Shown: positions 14,894 through 23,897, counted from the first letter of the stretch. The stretch is DNA of 32,025 nucleotides from Draconibacterium orientale (GCA_022729915.1 DZBP01000014.1:1-32025); one strand, 5' to 3'. Notes: generated from the letters alone by a model not told the origin. A program made the numbers and translations.

Positions 14894-15631
14894 ATGGAAA
14901 AAGTTATTATAGTTAAAAATTTAGTGAAAAAATTTGAAAGTTTCGTCGCAAACGATAATCTCACTTTTGATGTATTTCGAGGCGAAATATTCGGTTTTTT
15001 GGGTGCTAATGGTGCGGGAAAAACCACGGCAATGAAGATTCTTTGCGGTTTATCGCAACCAACTTCTGGAGAATTATCGGTAGCAGGCTTTGATGTTTAC
15101 AAACAGCAAGATAAAATCAAAGCAAATATTGGCTATATGAGTCAAAAATTTTCGCTTTATGAAGACTTGACCGTTTTTGAAAACATACAATTTTATGCAG
15201 GAATTTATGGACTAAGTAATAAAGAAATAGATGAAAGAGCTTTAAAACTGATAGAAAAACTAGGAATGCAAGCGATGAGAAAAAAGTTAGTAGCTTCATT
15301 ACCATTAGGTTGGAGACAAAAACTTTCCTTTTCAATAGCAATAATTCATAAGCCACAAATTGTATTCCTAGATGAACCAACTGGTGGAGTTGACCCTATA
15401 ACTAGAAGACAGTTTTGGGACTTGATATATGAAGCAGCAAACGATGGGATAACTATTTTTGTTACAACACATTACATGGACGAAGCTGAGTATTGCAACA
15501 GAGTTTCGATAATGGTAGATGGAAGAATTGAGGCTTTAGATTCACCTTTAAATCTAAAAAAACAATTCAATGCAGAAAACATGAACGATGTATTCATTCA
15601 ACTTGCTCGAAAAAGTAAAAATAAAGAATAG
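14894..15631 (+). CDS. ABC transporter ATP-binding protein, YbhF C-terminal-half-like
   Basis: A protein of 245 residues. Walker A is GANGAGKT at 37-44, the Q-loop region is GYMSQKFSLYEDLTV at 80-94, Walker B FLDEP is at 158-162, and the H-loop is a normal TTHYMDEAEY with H193. The signature is degenerate: LPLGWRQ at 136-142 instead of LSGG. It complements the first ATPase, which has a good signature but no H-loop histidine. In a heterodimer the site made of this protein's Walker motifs and the partner's LSGG is complete, whereas the other site lacks both features. The start is two bases after the preceding stop, so stoichiometry is probably coupled. Confidence 0.9.
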   Translation: MEKVIIVKNLVKKFESFVANDNLTFDVFRGEIFGFLGANGAGKTTAMKILCGLSQPTSGELSVAGFDVYKQQDKIKANIGYMSQKFSLYEDLTVFENIQFYAGIYGLSNKEIDERALKLIEKLGMQAMRKKLVASLPLGWRQKLSFSIAIIHKPQIVFLDEPTGGVDPITRRQFWDLIYEAANDGITIFVTTHYMDEAEYCNRVSIMVDGRIEALDSPLNLKKQFNAENMNDVFIQLARKSKNKE

Positions 15632-15669
15632 TCATAAATATTTATTAATTAAAATAATATTTTTAAAAA

Positions 15670-16776
15670 ATGAATAGATTTAAAGCTTTTGTAAGAAAAG
15701 AATTTTATCACATTTTTCGCGACAAGCGCACCATGCTCATATTATTTGGTATGCCAGTTGTGCAGATTTTATTGTTTGGTTTTGTAATAACGACTGAAAT
15801 TAAAGATGTTGAAATAGCTGTATGGGACAAATCGAAAGATGAAGTTACTCAAAATATTACCAATAAACTTTTAGGTTCAGGATATTTTAAGTTAGTCAAA
15901 AATATTGATAACGAGCAAGAAATTTACGAAGCATTTAAAAAAGGAGAAATTAAAGAAGCACTTATTTTTGAAAACAATTTTTCAAAAAATCTAAATACAA
16001 AAAATAATGCTGATATTCAAATAATTACTGATGCATCAGATCCAAATATTGCCAACTTGATTGTTAGCTATACTTCAGCCATAGTTTATTCATACACAAG
16101 TGAATTAAATGCAAATTTGAAAATCCCAATGCAAATTAAAACAGAAAGCACAATGCTCTATAATTCAGAGATGAAAAGCGTTTTTATGTTTGTTCCGGGA
16201 ACAATGGCAATGATATTAATGCTCGTTTCGGCTATGATAACTTCTATTGCGATAACAAGAGAAAAGGAGCTTGGTACAATGGAAGTTTTACTTGTTTCGC
16301 CCCTCAAAGTTTCACAAATAATTATAGGAAAAGTTGCTCCTTATGTAGTTCTTTCAATCATCAATGTAATAACAATTATTGCACTCGCCATGAGCATTTT
16401 TCACATGCCAATTGTAGGCAGTCTGAGTTTGTTAATTGGCGTAAGTATATTATTTATATTCATGGCTTTAGCATTAGGAATTCTAATTTCGACAGTTACC
16501 AATGACCAGCAAACAGCCATGATGATTTCAATGTTTGCTCTTATGTTGCCTACCATTTTACTGTCAGGATTCATTTTTCCAATTGAAAATATGCCAAAAA
16601 TTCTTCAATGGTTAACAATTATTATTCCGCCCAAATATTACATCAATGCAATTAAAGATATAATGCTCAAAGGTAGTGACTTATCGTATATTTGGAAAGA
16701 CGTTGCTGTACTTTTAGCAATGACATTAATATTAATTGGATTAAGTATTAAGAAATTTAAAATACGACTAGAATAA
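15670..16776 (+). CDS. ABC-2 type transporter permease, YbhS-like
   Basis: A protein of 368 residues. A first membrane helix (about 22-40) follows the amphipathic VRKEFYHIFRDKRT head. A large soluble extracytoplasmic domain spans about 42-170, and five further hydrophobic helices fill 175-365. REKELGTMEVLLVSP (197-211) is the conserved loop of ABC-2 permeases before the third helix. With the partner permease it forms the export path of the pump, in the same gene order as E. coli ybhFSR. Drug or lipid export is the family's usual role, and the substrate is unknown. Confidence 0.88.
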   Translation: MNRFKAFVRKEFYHIFRDKRTMLILFGMPVVQILLFGFVITTEIKDVEIAVWDKSKDEVTQNITNKLLGSGYFKLVKNIDNEQEIYEAFKKGEIKEALIFENNFSKNLNTKNNADIQIITDASDPNIANLIVSYTSAIVYSYTSELNANLKIPMQIKTESTMLYNSEMKSVFMFVPGTMAMILMLVSAMITSIAITREKELGTMEVLLVSPLKVSQIIIGKVAPYVVLSIINVITIIALAMSIFHMPIVGSLSLLIGVSILFIFMALALGILISTVTNDQQTAMMISMFALMLPTILLSGFIFPIENMPKILQWLTIIIPPKYYINAIKDIMLKGSDLSYIWKDVAVLLAMTLILIGLSIKKFKIRLE

Positions 16777-16831
16777 TTTATAAAATATATTTTTTTATAT
16801 TAAAAATAATTACATATATAAAAATAATAAA

Positions 16832-17953
16832 ATGCGAACAATATTTTTTATTTTACGAAAAGAATTTAAACAAATTTTCAGAAATCCAATGATGGTGAAA
16901 CTCATTGTAGCATTGCCAATTGTACAATTAATTGTGTTGGCAAATGCAGCAACAATGGATTTAAAAAACATCAATTTAGCTATTGTAGACAACGATTTAT
17001 CGACCATTTCGCGTCAATTAGTTTCTAAATTTGAAGGTTCACCTTTTTTTACTATCACTTACAGAGATTTCTCAGAGAAAAACGCACAAGAAAGTGTTGC
17101 ATTAAATCAATCTGATGCCATTTTAATTATCCCTACAAATTTTCAAAAAGATTTACTAAAAGAAAATACTGCAAAACTGCAATTCTCTGTTAATGCGATA
17201 AATGGAATGTCAGCAGGTATTATAAATTATTATATGCAATCAATAATTATAGATTTTAATAAAAAAATAATTCCTGAATGGAAAGCACCTACAAGCGATA
17301 TGAAAAAAATTAAAAATATTTCAATAACTTACGCACATTGGTTTAATAAAGAATTGATTTTCAACATATTTATGGTTCCTGGAATTCTTGCAGTTTTAGT
17401 TACAATCATGGGAATGTTTCTTCCGGGCTTAAACTTAGTACGCGAAAAAGAAATTGGAACAATAGAGCAAATTAATGTTACTCCTATAAAAAAATATCAA
17501 TTTATTTTAGGGAAACTTTTACCATTTATTTTAATTGCTTTTTTTGAGCTTAGCCTAGGTTTGTTGGTTGGTGTGCCTCTATTCAACGTTCCGGTAATAG
17601 GTAGTTACTTTGTATTATACAGTGTAGCAGGAATTTATCTACTCGCAATACTTGGAATAGGTTTATTGCTTTCTACTTTTGCTAATACACAGCAGCAATT
17701 GATGTTCTTATCCTATTTTGTACTCATTATTTTTATTTTAATGTCAGGAATTTTTACTCCCACCGAAAGTATGCCAAAATGGGGACAAATGATAAATTAC
17801 ATCAATCCTATTTACTATTTCATGAAAAGTTTGCGCATGATTTTGCTAAAAGGTTCCGGATTTTCTGATATTTTACCACAAATATATGCACTTTCAATTT
17901 ATGCCGTTTTATCAATAAGTTTAGCAGTTAGTAGGTACAAAAAAACAATCTAA
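16832..17953 (+). CDS. ABC-2 type transporter permease, YbhR-like
   Basis: A protein of 373 residues, homologous in layout to the preceding permease. The LRKEFKQIFRNPMM head and a first membrane helix (about 22-40) are followed by an extracytoplasmic domain to about 175. REKEIGTIEQINVTP (204-218) and five C-terminal helices come next. It is the last gene of the efflux operon, and no clear terminator hairpin follows. Together the two permeases would form a heterodimer matching the asymmetric ATPase pair. Confidence 0.88.
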   Translation: MRTIFFILRKEFKQIFRNPMMVKLIVALPIVQLIVLANAATMDLKNINLAIVDNDLSTISRQLVSKFEGSPFFTITYRDFSEKNAQESVALNQSDAILIIPTNFQKDLLKENTAKLQFSVNAINGMSAGIINYYMQSIIIDFNKKIIPEWKAPTSDMKKIKNISITYAHWFNKELIFNIFMVPGILAVLVTIMGMFLPGLNLVREKEIGTIEQINVTPIKKYQFILGKLLPFILIAFFELSLGLLVGVPLFNVPVIGSYFVLYSVAGIYLLAILGIGLLLSTFANTQQQLMFLSYFVLIIFILMSGIFTPTESMPKWGQMINYINPIYYFMKSLRMILLKGSGFSDILPQIYALSIYAVLSISLAVSRYKKTI

Positions 17954-18093
17954 CTTTTCCAGCTTTAAAATTTAACATTTAATACATAAATTTAATACAT
18001 TGAATTTTAAATAAATAGCTTAGAAAAAGAAAAAAATAGAACTTAAAAAATGAAAAAAATAGAAAAAATTAGTTTTGTTTAAAAAAAAAGAAA

Positions 18094-18101
18094 TATGTTT
18101 G
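18094..18101 (+). promoter_or_regulatory. -7 box TATGTTTG of the Rrf2 gene
   Basis: A perfect TAnnTTTG match with TTTTG at 18073-18077, 16 bases upstream (slightly short). The predicted start of transcription, near 18107, falls inside the proposed operator at 18106-18129, which fits autorepression. Confidence 0.5.
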
Positions 18102-18105
18102 CAAA

Positions 18106-18129
18106 AAATAATACATCAATGTAGTATAT
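18106..18129. promoter_or_regulatory. Proposed Rrf2/NsrR-like operator before the repressor gene
   Basis: AAATAATAC-N6-GTAGTATAT: the right arm is identical to that of the norB operator and the left arm matches in seven of nine bases, with the same six-base spacer. It ends one base before the ATG at 18131. Confidence 0.6.
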
Positions 18130-18130
18130 T

Positions 18131-18547
18131 ATGAAACTTTCTAATACAGCGCAATATGCAATCCGAATTTTGAATTTCATGGCAATTGAAAACCATGAAA
18201 TGGTTTCAGCCAAATATTTAATTGAAAAATTGAATATTTCGGATAAATACCTGCGCCGTATTATGACTCAATTAACTAAAGCTGAATTAATTAGAGCTAT
18301 TCAAGGAAGAGATGGCGGATATCAATTCAACAAAAAAATAAGTCAAATTTTTATAATAGACATTATAAATGCTATAGAAGATACTAAAAAATTATATGGC
18401 TGTGTTCTTGGATTTTCAGAATGCTCTGATAATGAGCCTTGTGCGTTGCATAACAAATGGGTTAAATCAAGACAAGACGTTTTGACTTTTTTTCATACTA
18501 CCTCATTAGAAGAAACTATTTTAGAAAACCGCATTTTAAAATTTTAA
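18131..18547 (+). CDS. Rrf2-family Fe-S transcriptional repressor, NsrR/IscR-like
   Basis: A protein of 138 residues. The N-terminal winged helix (MKLSNTAQYAIRILNFMA, ISDKYLRRIMTQL, GRDGGYQF) is the Rrf2 DNA-binding domain. Three cysteines, C91, C98 and C104, in the loop after the dimerisation helix match the Fe-S ligands of NsrR and IscR, with a spacing of x6 and x5 rather than x5 and x5. It lies 61 bases upstream of a nitric oxide reductase gene, and a matching inverted repeat precedes both. I therefore infer a nitric-oxide-sensing repressor: NO would attack the cluster and release the operators. Family is certain, and the NO role is inferred from context. Confidence 0.88.
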   Translation: MKLSNTAQYAIRILNFMAIENHEMVSAKYLIEKLNISDKYLRRIMTQLTKAELIRAIQGRDGGYQFNKKISQIFIIDIINAIEDTKKLYGCVLGFSECSDNEPCALHNKWVKSRQDVLTFFHTTSLEETILENRILKF

Positions 18548-18562
18548 TATTTTTTTAATTAT

Positions 18563-18586
18563 ATATACTACATACAAGTAGTATAT
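18563..18586. promoter_or_regulatory. Operator ATATACTAC-N6-GTAGTATAT before norB
   Basis: A perfect nine-base inverted repeat with a six-base spacer between the Rrf2 gene and norB. It shares its right arm with the site before the Rrf2 gene. It is a strong candidate for the repressor's binding site. Confidence 0.75.
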
Positions 18587-18608
18587 CAAACAAACTAATT
18601 TTAGAACA

Positions 18609-20843
18609 ATGAAAGAAACATTACTCGACAAATTCATGACACGAAAAGGCTTATATACAGGCTTTTGGATCATAGCACTGTTCATGGTAACAATGCTTAT
18701 TTATTATACAGCAAATTTACAAAAGGAAGTTCCACCCATTCCAAAAGAAGTAAAAACAGTTAGTGGTGAAGTACTTTATACATACGCTGATGTGGTTGCC
18801 GGAAAGGGATATTTTCAACAATTTGACTTGATGGATTGGGGTACTTTGCTAGGAATGGGTGCATACATGGGACCTGATTTTACGACAGATTTTCTGCATT
18901 ATAGAACAGAATTTCTATACGAATTTTATGCCCAAGAAATTTATGAAAAAAGCAACTCCGAAATAAGTAAAATTCAACGTGGCGCAGTAAAAGAACGTGT
19001 AAAAAAAGACATAAAAGAACAGACAAAATTATTAGAAAAAACGACTGTTTACACAGATGCTTCGGGTGCTGCTTACAAAAAAAACGTGGAATATCTTACA
19101 AAACTTTTAGTTGAAGGCGACAAAGAACGTGCCTTTGCCGGAGGAATCATTCGCACCGAAGAAGCTCAAAAAATAGCAGCCTTTGTAGATTGGTCGCAAT
19201 TAGTAGCTTCGAGTTTACGTCCAAATACAGAAAGAACTTGGTCAAATAACTGGCCACCAGAACCATTGTTAGACCAAGATGTTAATTTCAATGCTCATAA
19301 AATTTCGTTATGGGAGTTCCTAATTTTATGGACATTAACTATTGTTGTAATCTTTTTGGCTTACGAATATTTGCTTGTAAAAGATAAAAAAGAAGATTTA
19401 CAACCAGCTATAAAAATTACACATTTATATAAATCTCAAAAGAAATTATTAAAATATATACCAATTGTTGCTGCATTATTTTTTGTGCAATTAATTATTG
19501 GAGGATATCTTGCACATCTTTACACTGAACCAACACAAGATTTTTTAATTTCTCAGAAAATACTACCTTTCAACGTTTTACGTTCAATTCATACGCAATT
19601 GGCAATTTTGTGGGTAGCAGTAGGTTGGCTTGTAGGTGGCTTATTAATAGCACCCTGGGTAGCTAACAAAGATCATAAATACCCATGGCTGGTAGATGTG
19701 TTGTGGGCAGCACTTTTGGTAGTTGCAGTGGGCAGCATGATTGGTTTATACATGGGCGCAACTGGACAATTGCGCGAAACATGGTTTTGGTTAGGAAACG
19801 AAGGCAGAGAGCTTATCAATCTAGGAAGAGCATGGGATATAGGACTAGTTATTGGTCTGGTATTCTGGTTTTTACTTATTATTTCACTTATCCGTAAAGC
19901 CGCCACCAACAACCCAATTGTTAGTACAATTATTTGGTCGGCTTTTGCAATTGCAACCCTTTATATTGCCGGAATGATGCCAATTCACAAAATTGTGCCC
20001 AATTATACCATTGATGATTATTACCGCTGGTGGGTAATTCACCTTTGGGTTGAGTTAACTTTCGAACTGTTTTCGGCGGGCGTTATCGCGTTTTTTACTG
20101 TTTCATTAGGCTTAATTTCGCAAAAAACCGCTGTTAAAGTGATGCTTTTCGAGCTTTTCTTAATCATGTTGAGCGGAACACTTGGTGTAGGGCATCATTA
20201 TTTTTGGCAAGGTCTCGATGAGTATTGGATTGCAGTAGGAGGAATTTTTTCAGCCTTAGAGCCTCTCCCACTTGCACTTATGATTATTGAAGCCATGAAA
20301 AACCAAAGAGAAAAAAGGCTAAACGGCGAAACAAACGAATTTGCAATTCCGTTTATGTGGATTTCAGGGTCAGCGGTTCTAAATTGGATTGGTGCTGGGT
20401 TCTTTGGTATGGTAATAAACACGCCTACAATTAGTTACTATTCACATGGAACCTATTTAATTATGCCACACGGACACGTTGCTTTGCTAGGAGCGTTTGG
20501 TTATATTTCAATTGCCTTTATTTACATGGCGTCGCGTACAAATTCGCTTGCAAAAGGTCTCGTTTGGAACGAAAAACTGAGCAAATACGGCTTTTGGATT
20601 CTAACAATCGGAACTTTGTTATTCGCAATTCCTACGTACATTGTAGGTATGGAACAAACCCAAATAGCACACGATTTAGGTTATTACTATGCACGCTTGC
20701 ACTCGGCTGTTGAGCCAATGAAATCGTGGCTATGGTTTAGAATAGTGCCTGACTCATTGATGATTATAGGTGGTGGATTAATATTATTTGATTTAGTTTC
20801 AAAAACATTCTTTGCTAAGAAAGTAAATGAATTAAATAGCTAA
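18609..20843 (+). CDS. norB: Quinol-dependent nitric oxide reductase (qNorB)
   Basis: A protein of 744 residues, the normal size for qNor. It reduces two NO to N2O at a heme b3/FeB centre using quinol electrons. After a first helix (17-36) comes the fused cytochrome c-like soluble domain with GEVLYTYADVVAGKGYFQ and GTLLGMGAYMGPDFT, lacking a CxxCH heme c motif as in qNor. About 13 more helices follow. Expected metal ligands are present: H328 (SIHTQLA), H478 with E482 (VIHLWVE), H529/H530 (GVGHHYFW), E551 (FSALEP) and the heme histidines H621/H623 (PHGHVALLG). FeB histidines and glutamates are intact, unlike NO dismutase-type relatives. The HLWVE segment runs on as LTFE rather than GVWE, so it is somewhat divergent. 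An Rrf2-type operator precedes it, suggesting NO detoxification. Confidence 0.93.
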   Translation: MKETLLDKFMTRKGLYTGFWIIALFMVTMLIYYTANLQKEVPPIPKEVKTVSGEVLYTYADVVAGKGYFQQFDLMDWGTLLGMGAYMGPDFTTDFLHYRTEFLYEFYAQEIYEKSNSEISKIQRGAVKERVKKDIKEQTKLLEKTTVYTDASGAAYKKNVEYLTKLLVEGDKERAFAGGIIRTEEAQKIAAFVDWSQLVASSLRPNTERTWSNNWPPEPLLDQDVNFNAHKISLWEFLILWTLTIVVIFLAYEYLLVKDKKEDLQPAIKITHLYKSQKKLLKYIPIVAALFFVQLIIGGYLAHLYTEPTQDFLISQKILPFNVLRSIHTQLAILWVAVGWLVGGLLIAPWVANKDHKYPWLVDVLWAALLVVAVGSMIGLYMGATGQLRETWFWLGNEGRELINLGRAWDIGLVIGLVFWFLLIISLIRKAATNNPIVSTIIWSAFAIATLYIAGMMPIHKIVPNYTIDDYYRWWVIHLWVELTFELFSAGVIAFFTVSLGLISQKTAVKVMLFELFLIMLSGTLGVGHHYFWQGLDEYWIAVGGIFSALEPLPLALMIIEAMKNQREKRLNGETNEFAIPFMWISGSAVLNWIGAGFFGMVINTPTISYYSHGTYLIMPHGHVALLGAFGYISIAFIYMASRTNSLAKGLVWNEKLSKYGFWILTIGTLLFAIPTYIVGMEQTQIAHDLGYYYARLHSAVEPMKSWLWFRIVPDSLMIIGGGLILFDLVSKTFFAKKVNELNS

Positions 20844-20913
20844 TATTCAATTTGATAAACGGTTTTATATTCTATTTTTTCAAAATATTTATAACTAACT
20901 TTTCCATATTTTA

Positions 20914-20955
20914 AAGGCTATAAAAATTGATAAAAAATTCAAGATTTATAGCCTT
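20914..20955. terminator. Hairpin/terminator downstream of norB
   Basis: Perfect 11-base arms AAGGCTATAAA (20914-20924) and TTTATAGCCTT (20945-20955) enclose a 20-base loop. The pairing continues imperfectly outward through TTTTCCA...TGGAAAA to about 20900-20967. It lies 70 bases after the norB stop. There is only a short T-rich run, so it could also be a processed RNA structure. Confidence 0.6.
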
Positions 20956-21034
20956 AAAATTGGAAAAATAGAAAATAATTGCAATTAATTTTTAAATAAA
21001 TAAATAAATAGTTACATTTTATTATAAAAATAAC

Positions 21035-21042
21035 TATTTTTG
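21035..21042 (+). promoter_or_regulatory. Putative -7 box TATTTTTG for the DUF438 gene
   Basis: A TAnnTTTG match 67 bases before the ATG at 21110. No clear -33 element and no copy of the GTAGTATAT operator are present, so control by the Rrf2 protein is not evident here. Confidence 0.4.
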
Positions 21043-21109
21043 CATATTTAATAAAATTTACACATTACAAGTAATTTTTCTTATCTAACTATCAAGAATA
21101 TAGCTATTT

Positions 21110-22297
21110 ATGTCAGAATTTACAAATAAATCAAAACAAAGAATAGAGAATTTAACAAATTATTTTGTTGGGTTGCTAAACAAAGAAAATGGCACGAGTT
21201 TGCTAAAAAAATACGAAATCCTTCAAACCCAATTTTTACCGGAAGACGTGTTGATTGTTTTTGACTATGCCTTTGAATTACAATTCGATATAGAGGAAAT
21301 CAAAAGTGCATCAAACAAATTATTTAATATTCTTTACAAGCAATTTAATGAGCCAGAAATAATAAATCCAAAGGAAGATACACTTCTTTACTATCTCATT
21401 TTAAATAATTTAGGATTAAAAAAATTGCTCTTAGAAACAAAAAGATACATAAAACAAGCAAACACAACTGTATCAATAAGTGTAATTTCGGAACTTAAAA
21501 AGAACTTTGAAATAATACTTTCATTTACAAGTCATTATACTTTATTTGAAAATATAATTTTCCCCGAAATTGAAAAAAAATGGAAAGAAACTAAATGCCT
21601 GAAAATTTTATGGTCTCTTCATGACGATGTGCGCAAAAATCTAAAAAAAACACTCGAAATTATTAACAGCAAAGTATTTAATATTCAAGAATTTAATAAA
21701 TATAGCAGCTTAGCCTATTTTAATATCAATACCATTATATTTAGAGAAGAACGAATTTTATTTCCTATAATGCTGAAAAGCTTTGAAAATGAAGAACTTG
21801 ACAATATGCTTTCTGAAGCCTCAGAGTTTGAGCTCAACTTTGTAAAAATACCAGAAAATAAAATTAGAAACACAAAAAAAATAGATGAAAATTTTAAAAT
21901 AAAATTTAATACAGGCGAATTGTATTTAGACCAAATAGAATTGATATTCAATAATTTACCCATAGATTTAACATTTGTAGATGAAAATAATAAAGTTTGC
22001 TTTTTTTCAAATCCTAAACATAGAATTTTTCCGCGAACAAAAGCAATTATCGGACGAAGCGTACAAAATTGCCACCCACACGAGAGTATTGAAACTGTAA
22101 ATCAAATAATTAATTCCTTTAAAGAAGGTGAAAAAGACAGTGCTTCCTTTTGGATTCATTTGGGCGGACAATTTGTTCTTATTCAATACTTTGCGGTAAG
22201 AGACGAGCAAAATAATTACAGAGGTGTATTAGAAGTTTCGCAGGAAATAACAGCTATTCAACAGCTAACAGGAGACAAAAAATTATTAGATTGGTAG
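21110..22297 (+). CDS. DUF438 / hemerythrin-like / PAS domain protein
   Basis: A protein of 395 residues in three parts. Residues 1-85 resemble the DUF438 head. Residues 95-225 are a hemerythrin-like helical domain with HYTLFENIIFPEIE (H142, E147), LHDDVRK (H171) and FREERILFP (E213/E214). The first histidine helix, normally HP-x2-x2-F-x2-EN, is altered to a segment without histidine, so the di-iron site may be incomplete. Residues 270-395 form the PAS domain with FFSNPKHRIFPRTKAIIGR, QNCHPHES and RGVLEVSQEIT, ending LLDW as is standard for the family. Such proteins are often near NO-metabolism genes and may sense or buffer NO or oxygen. No output domain is present, so signalling would be through a partner. 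Confidence 0.88.
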   Translation: MSEFTNKSKQRIENLTNYFVGLLNKENGTSLLKKYEILQTQFLPEDVLIVFDYAFELQFDIEEIKSASNKLFNILYKQFNEPEIINPKEDTLLYYLILNNLGLKKLLLETKRYIKQANTTVSISVISELKKNFEIILSFTSHYTLFENIIFPEIEKKWKETKCLKILWSLHDDVRKNLKKTLEIINSKVFNIQEFNKYSSLAYFNINTIIFREERILFPIMLKSFENEELDNMLSEASEFELNFVKIPENKIRNTKKIDENFKIKFNTGELYLDQIELIFNNLPIDLTFVDENNKVCFFSNPKHRIFPRTKAIIGRSVQNCHPHESIETVNQIINSFKEGEKDSASFWIHLGGQFVLIQYFAVRDEQNNYRGVLEVSQEITAIQQLTGDKKLLDW

Positions 22298-22385
22298 ATA
22301 ATACTTTTCACATACTTTGATTAAAATCCGCACAAAAATAATTAATGTAATATTCTCATTATAAGTACTTAAATAAAGTAAATAC

Positions 22386-23897
22386 ATGAAATTTCTAAAA
22401 AAATACCACAAATGGTTAAGTATTTTCTTTACTTTTTTCATACTTCTATTTTCAGTTTCGGGTATAATATTGAATCACAGAGAATTGTTCTCCAATTTTG
22501 ATGTTAGCCGTTCGATTTTGCCCAAAGAATACCGGTATTCAAATTGGAATAATGCAGCAATAGCCGGTACGCTAAAACTATCGAAAGACAGTATTTTAAT
22601 CTATGGAAATGTTGGTATTTGGCTAACTGACAGCATTTTCACAAATTTCAAATCCTTCAACAATGGGTTTGAAAAAGGAATAGATAACCGAAAAATCAGC
22701 AAAATTATAGTAACCAATAAAAAAGAATTACTTGCAGCCAGTTATTTTGGCGTATTTAAGTACAATTCTAAAAAAGAAAGCTGGCAAAAAATTAAGTTGC
22801 CAGTAATCGAAAATAGAATTGCCGATTTAATACAAAAAAACGACACAAATATCATTTTAACACGTTCGTTTTTGCTTAAAACTACTAATTTTACTAATTT
22901 TGAAGTACAAACTCTTCCAAAACCTGAAAACTATGACAATAAAATTGGTCTTTTTAAAACACTTTGGGTTATTCATAGTGGCGAAATTTATGGTTTAGCT
23001 GGTAAAATTTTAGTAGATATTGTAGGTTTAATATTTGGTTTTCTGAGTGTTACAGGCTTCATTATTTTTATAAACAAAGTAATTTTAAAAAAGAATGGCA
23101 AATCAGATATTAAAAAAAATAAGCTGGTAAAATCGATAAAGTGGAATTTGAAATGGCACAATAAAATTGGCTGGACAACAGTTATCTTGTTGATTATTAC
23201 TACGTTTACTGGAATGTTTCTTCGCCCGCCTTTGCTTATACCCATTGCAAACGCAAAAGTGGGTAAAATACCTTATACTGAATTAGATAGCCCCAATGCT
23301 TGGCTCGATAAACTGCGACGGATTTCGTTCGATTCTGCAAAAAATCGTTATGTTTTAGCAACTTCCGACGGCTTTTTTTATAGCGACGACGATTTTAAAT
23401 CATCACTCAAAATGTTTGATTATCAGCCACCTGCTAGCGTGATGGGAGTTACAGTTTTTGAACAAATAGACTCAACTAATTATTTAATTGGTTCATTTGA
23501 AGGACTTTTCAAATGGAATACTGAAACGGGCGAAATTGTTGATTACATTACACAGCAAAATTATGTTGCTCCAAAACGTAAAGGCGCACCTATCGGTCAG
23601 TATTTAATTACCGGATTTACAAGCGATTACAAAAATGAAGAAGTTATTTTTGAATACAATGGCGGCGCATTTTGTCTTTTTAGTAATTCTAAATTCCCAA
23701 AAATGCCACAAATAATTGAAAATCAAAGAATTTCAATTTGGAATTTATCGCAAGAAATACATACTGGGCGTATATTTCAATCTGTAATTGGCATTTTTTA
23801 TATTTTAGTTGTTCCTTTCGTAGGTTTTGTAATTCTGTTTATTCTTATTTCGGGATTCATAATTTGGTATAAGATATATAGAAAAAGACATATTTAA
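22386..23897 (+). CDS. PepSY-associated transmembrane (PepSY_TM-like) protein with WD-like extracytoplasmic segments
   Basis: A protein of 503 residues. A first helix (YHKWLSIFFTFFILLFSVSG, 7-26, ending with NH at 30-31) matches the PepSY_TM start. Two further helices lie at about 207-230 and 262-280 (IGWTTVILLIITTFTGMF), and one lies near 465-495. Histidines near the helix ends (H8, H31, H198 in VIHSG, and the H of KWHNKIGW and of EIHTG) are placed like heme ligands. Between helices 1 and 2 and between helices 3 and 4 are soluble stretches with short repeats (LAASYFGVFKYN, YVLATSDGFFYSDDD, YLIGSFEGLFKWN) that look like propeller blades. I infer an inner membrane redox or ferric-reductase-like role. 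The operon context is NO metabolism. There are 88 bases between it and the DUF438 gene. Confidence 0.75.
   Translation: MKFLKKYHKWLSIFFTFFILLFSVSGIILNHRELFSNFDVSRSILPKEYRYSNWNNAAIAGTLKLSKDSILIYGNVGIWLTDSIFTNFKSFNNGFEKGIDNRKISKIIVTNKKELLAASYFGVFKYNSKKESWQKIKLPVIENRIADLIQKNDTNIILTRSFLLKTTNFTNFEVQTLPKPENYDNKIGLFKTLWVIHSGEIYGLAGKILVDIVGLIFGFLSVTGFIIFINKVILKKNGKSDIKKNKLVKSIKWNLKWHNKIGWTTVILLIITTFTGMFLRPPLLIPIANAKVGKIPYTELDSPNAWLDKLRRISFDSAKNRYVLATSDGFFYSDDDFKSSLKMFDYQPPASVMGVTVFEQIDSTNYLIGSFEGLFKWNTETGEIVDYITQQNYVAPKRKGAPIGQYLITGFTSDYKNEEVIFEYNGGAFCLFSNSKFPKMPQIIENQRISIWNLSQEIHTGRIFQSVIGIFYILVVPFVGFVILFILISGFIIWYKIYRKRHI

Noticed and set aside
18609-20843. Possible NO dismutase rather than NO reductase
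   Set aside because: The FeB histidines and the glutamates that are altered in dismutase-type proteins are intact here.
21191-21206. TGGCACG...TTGC, a sigma-54-like promoter
   Set aside because: Spacing is one base short and it lies inside the DUF438 coding region.
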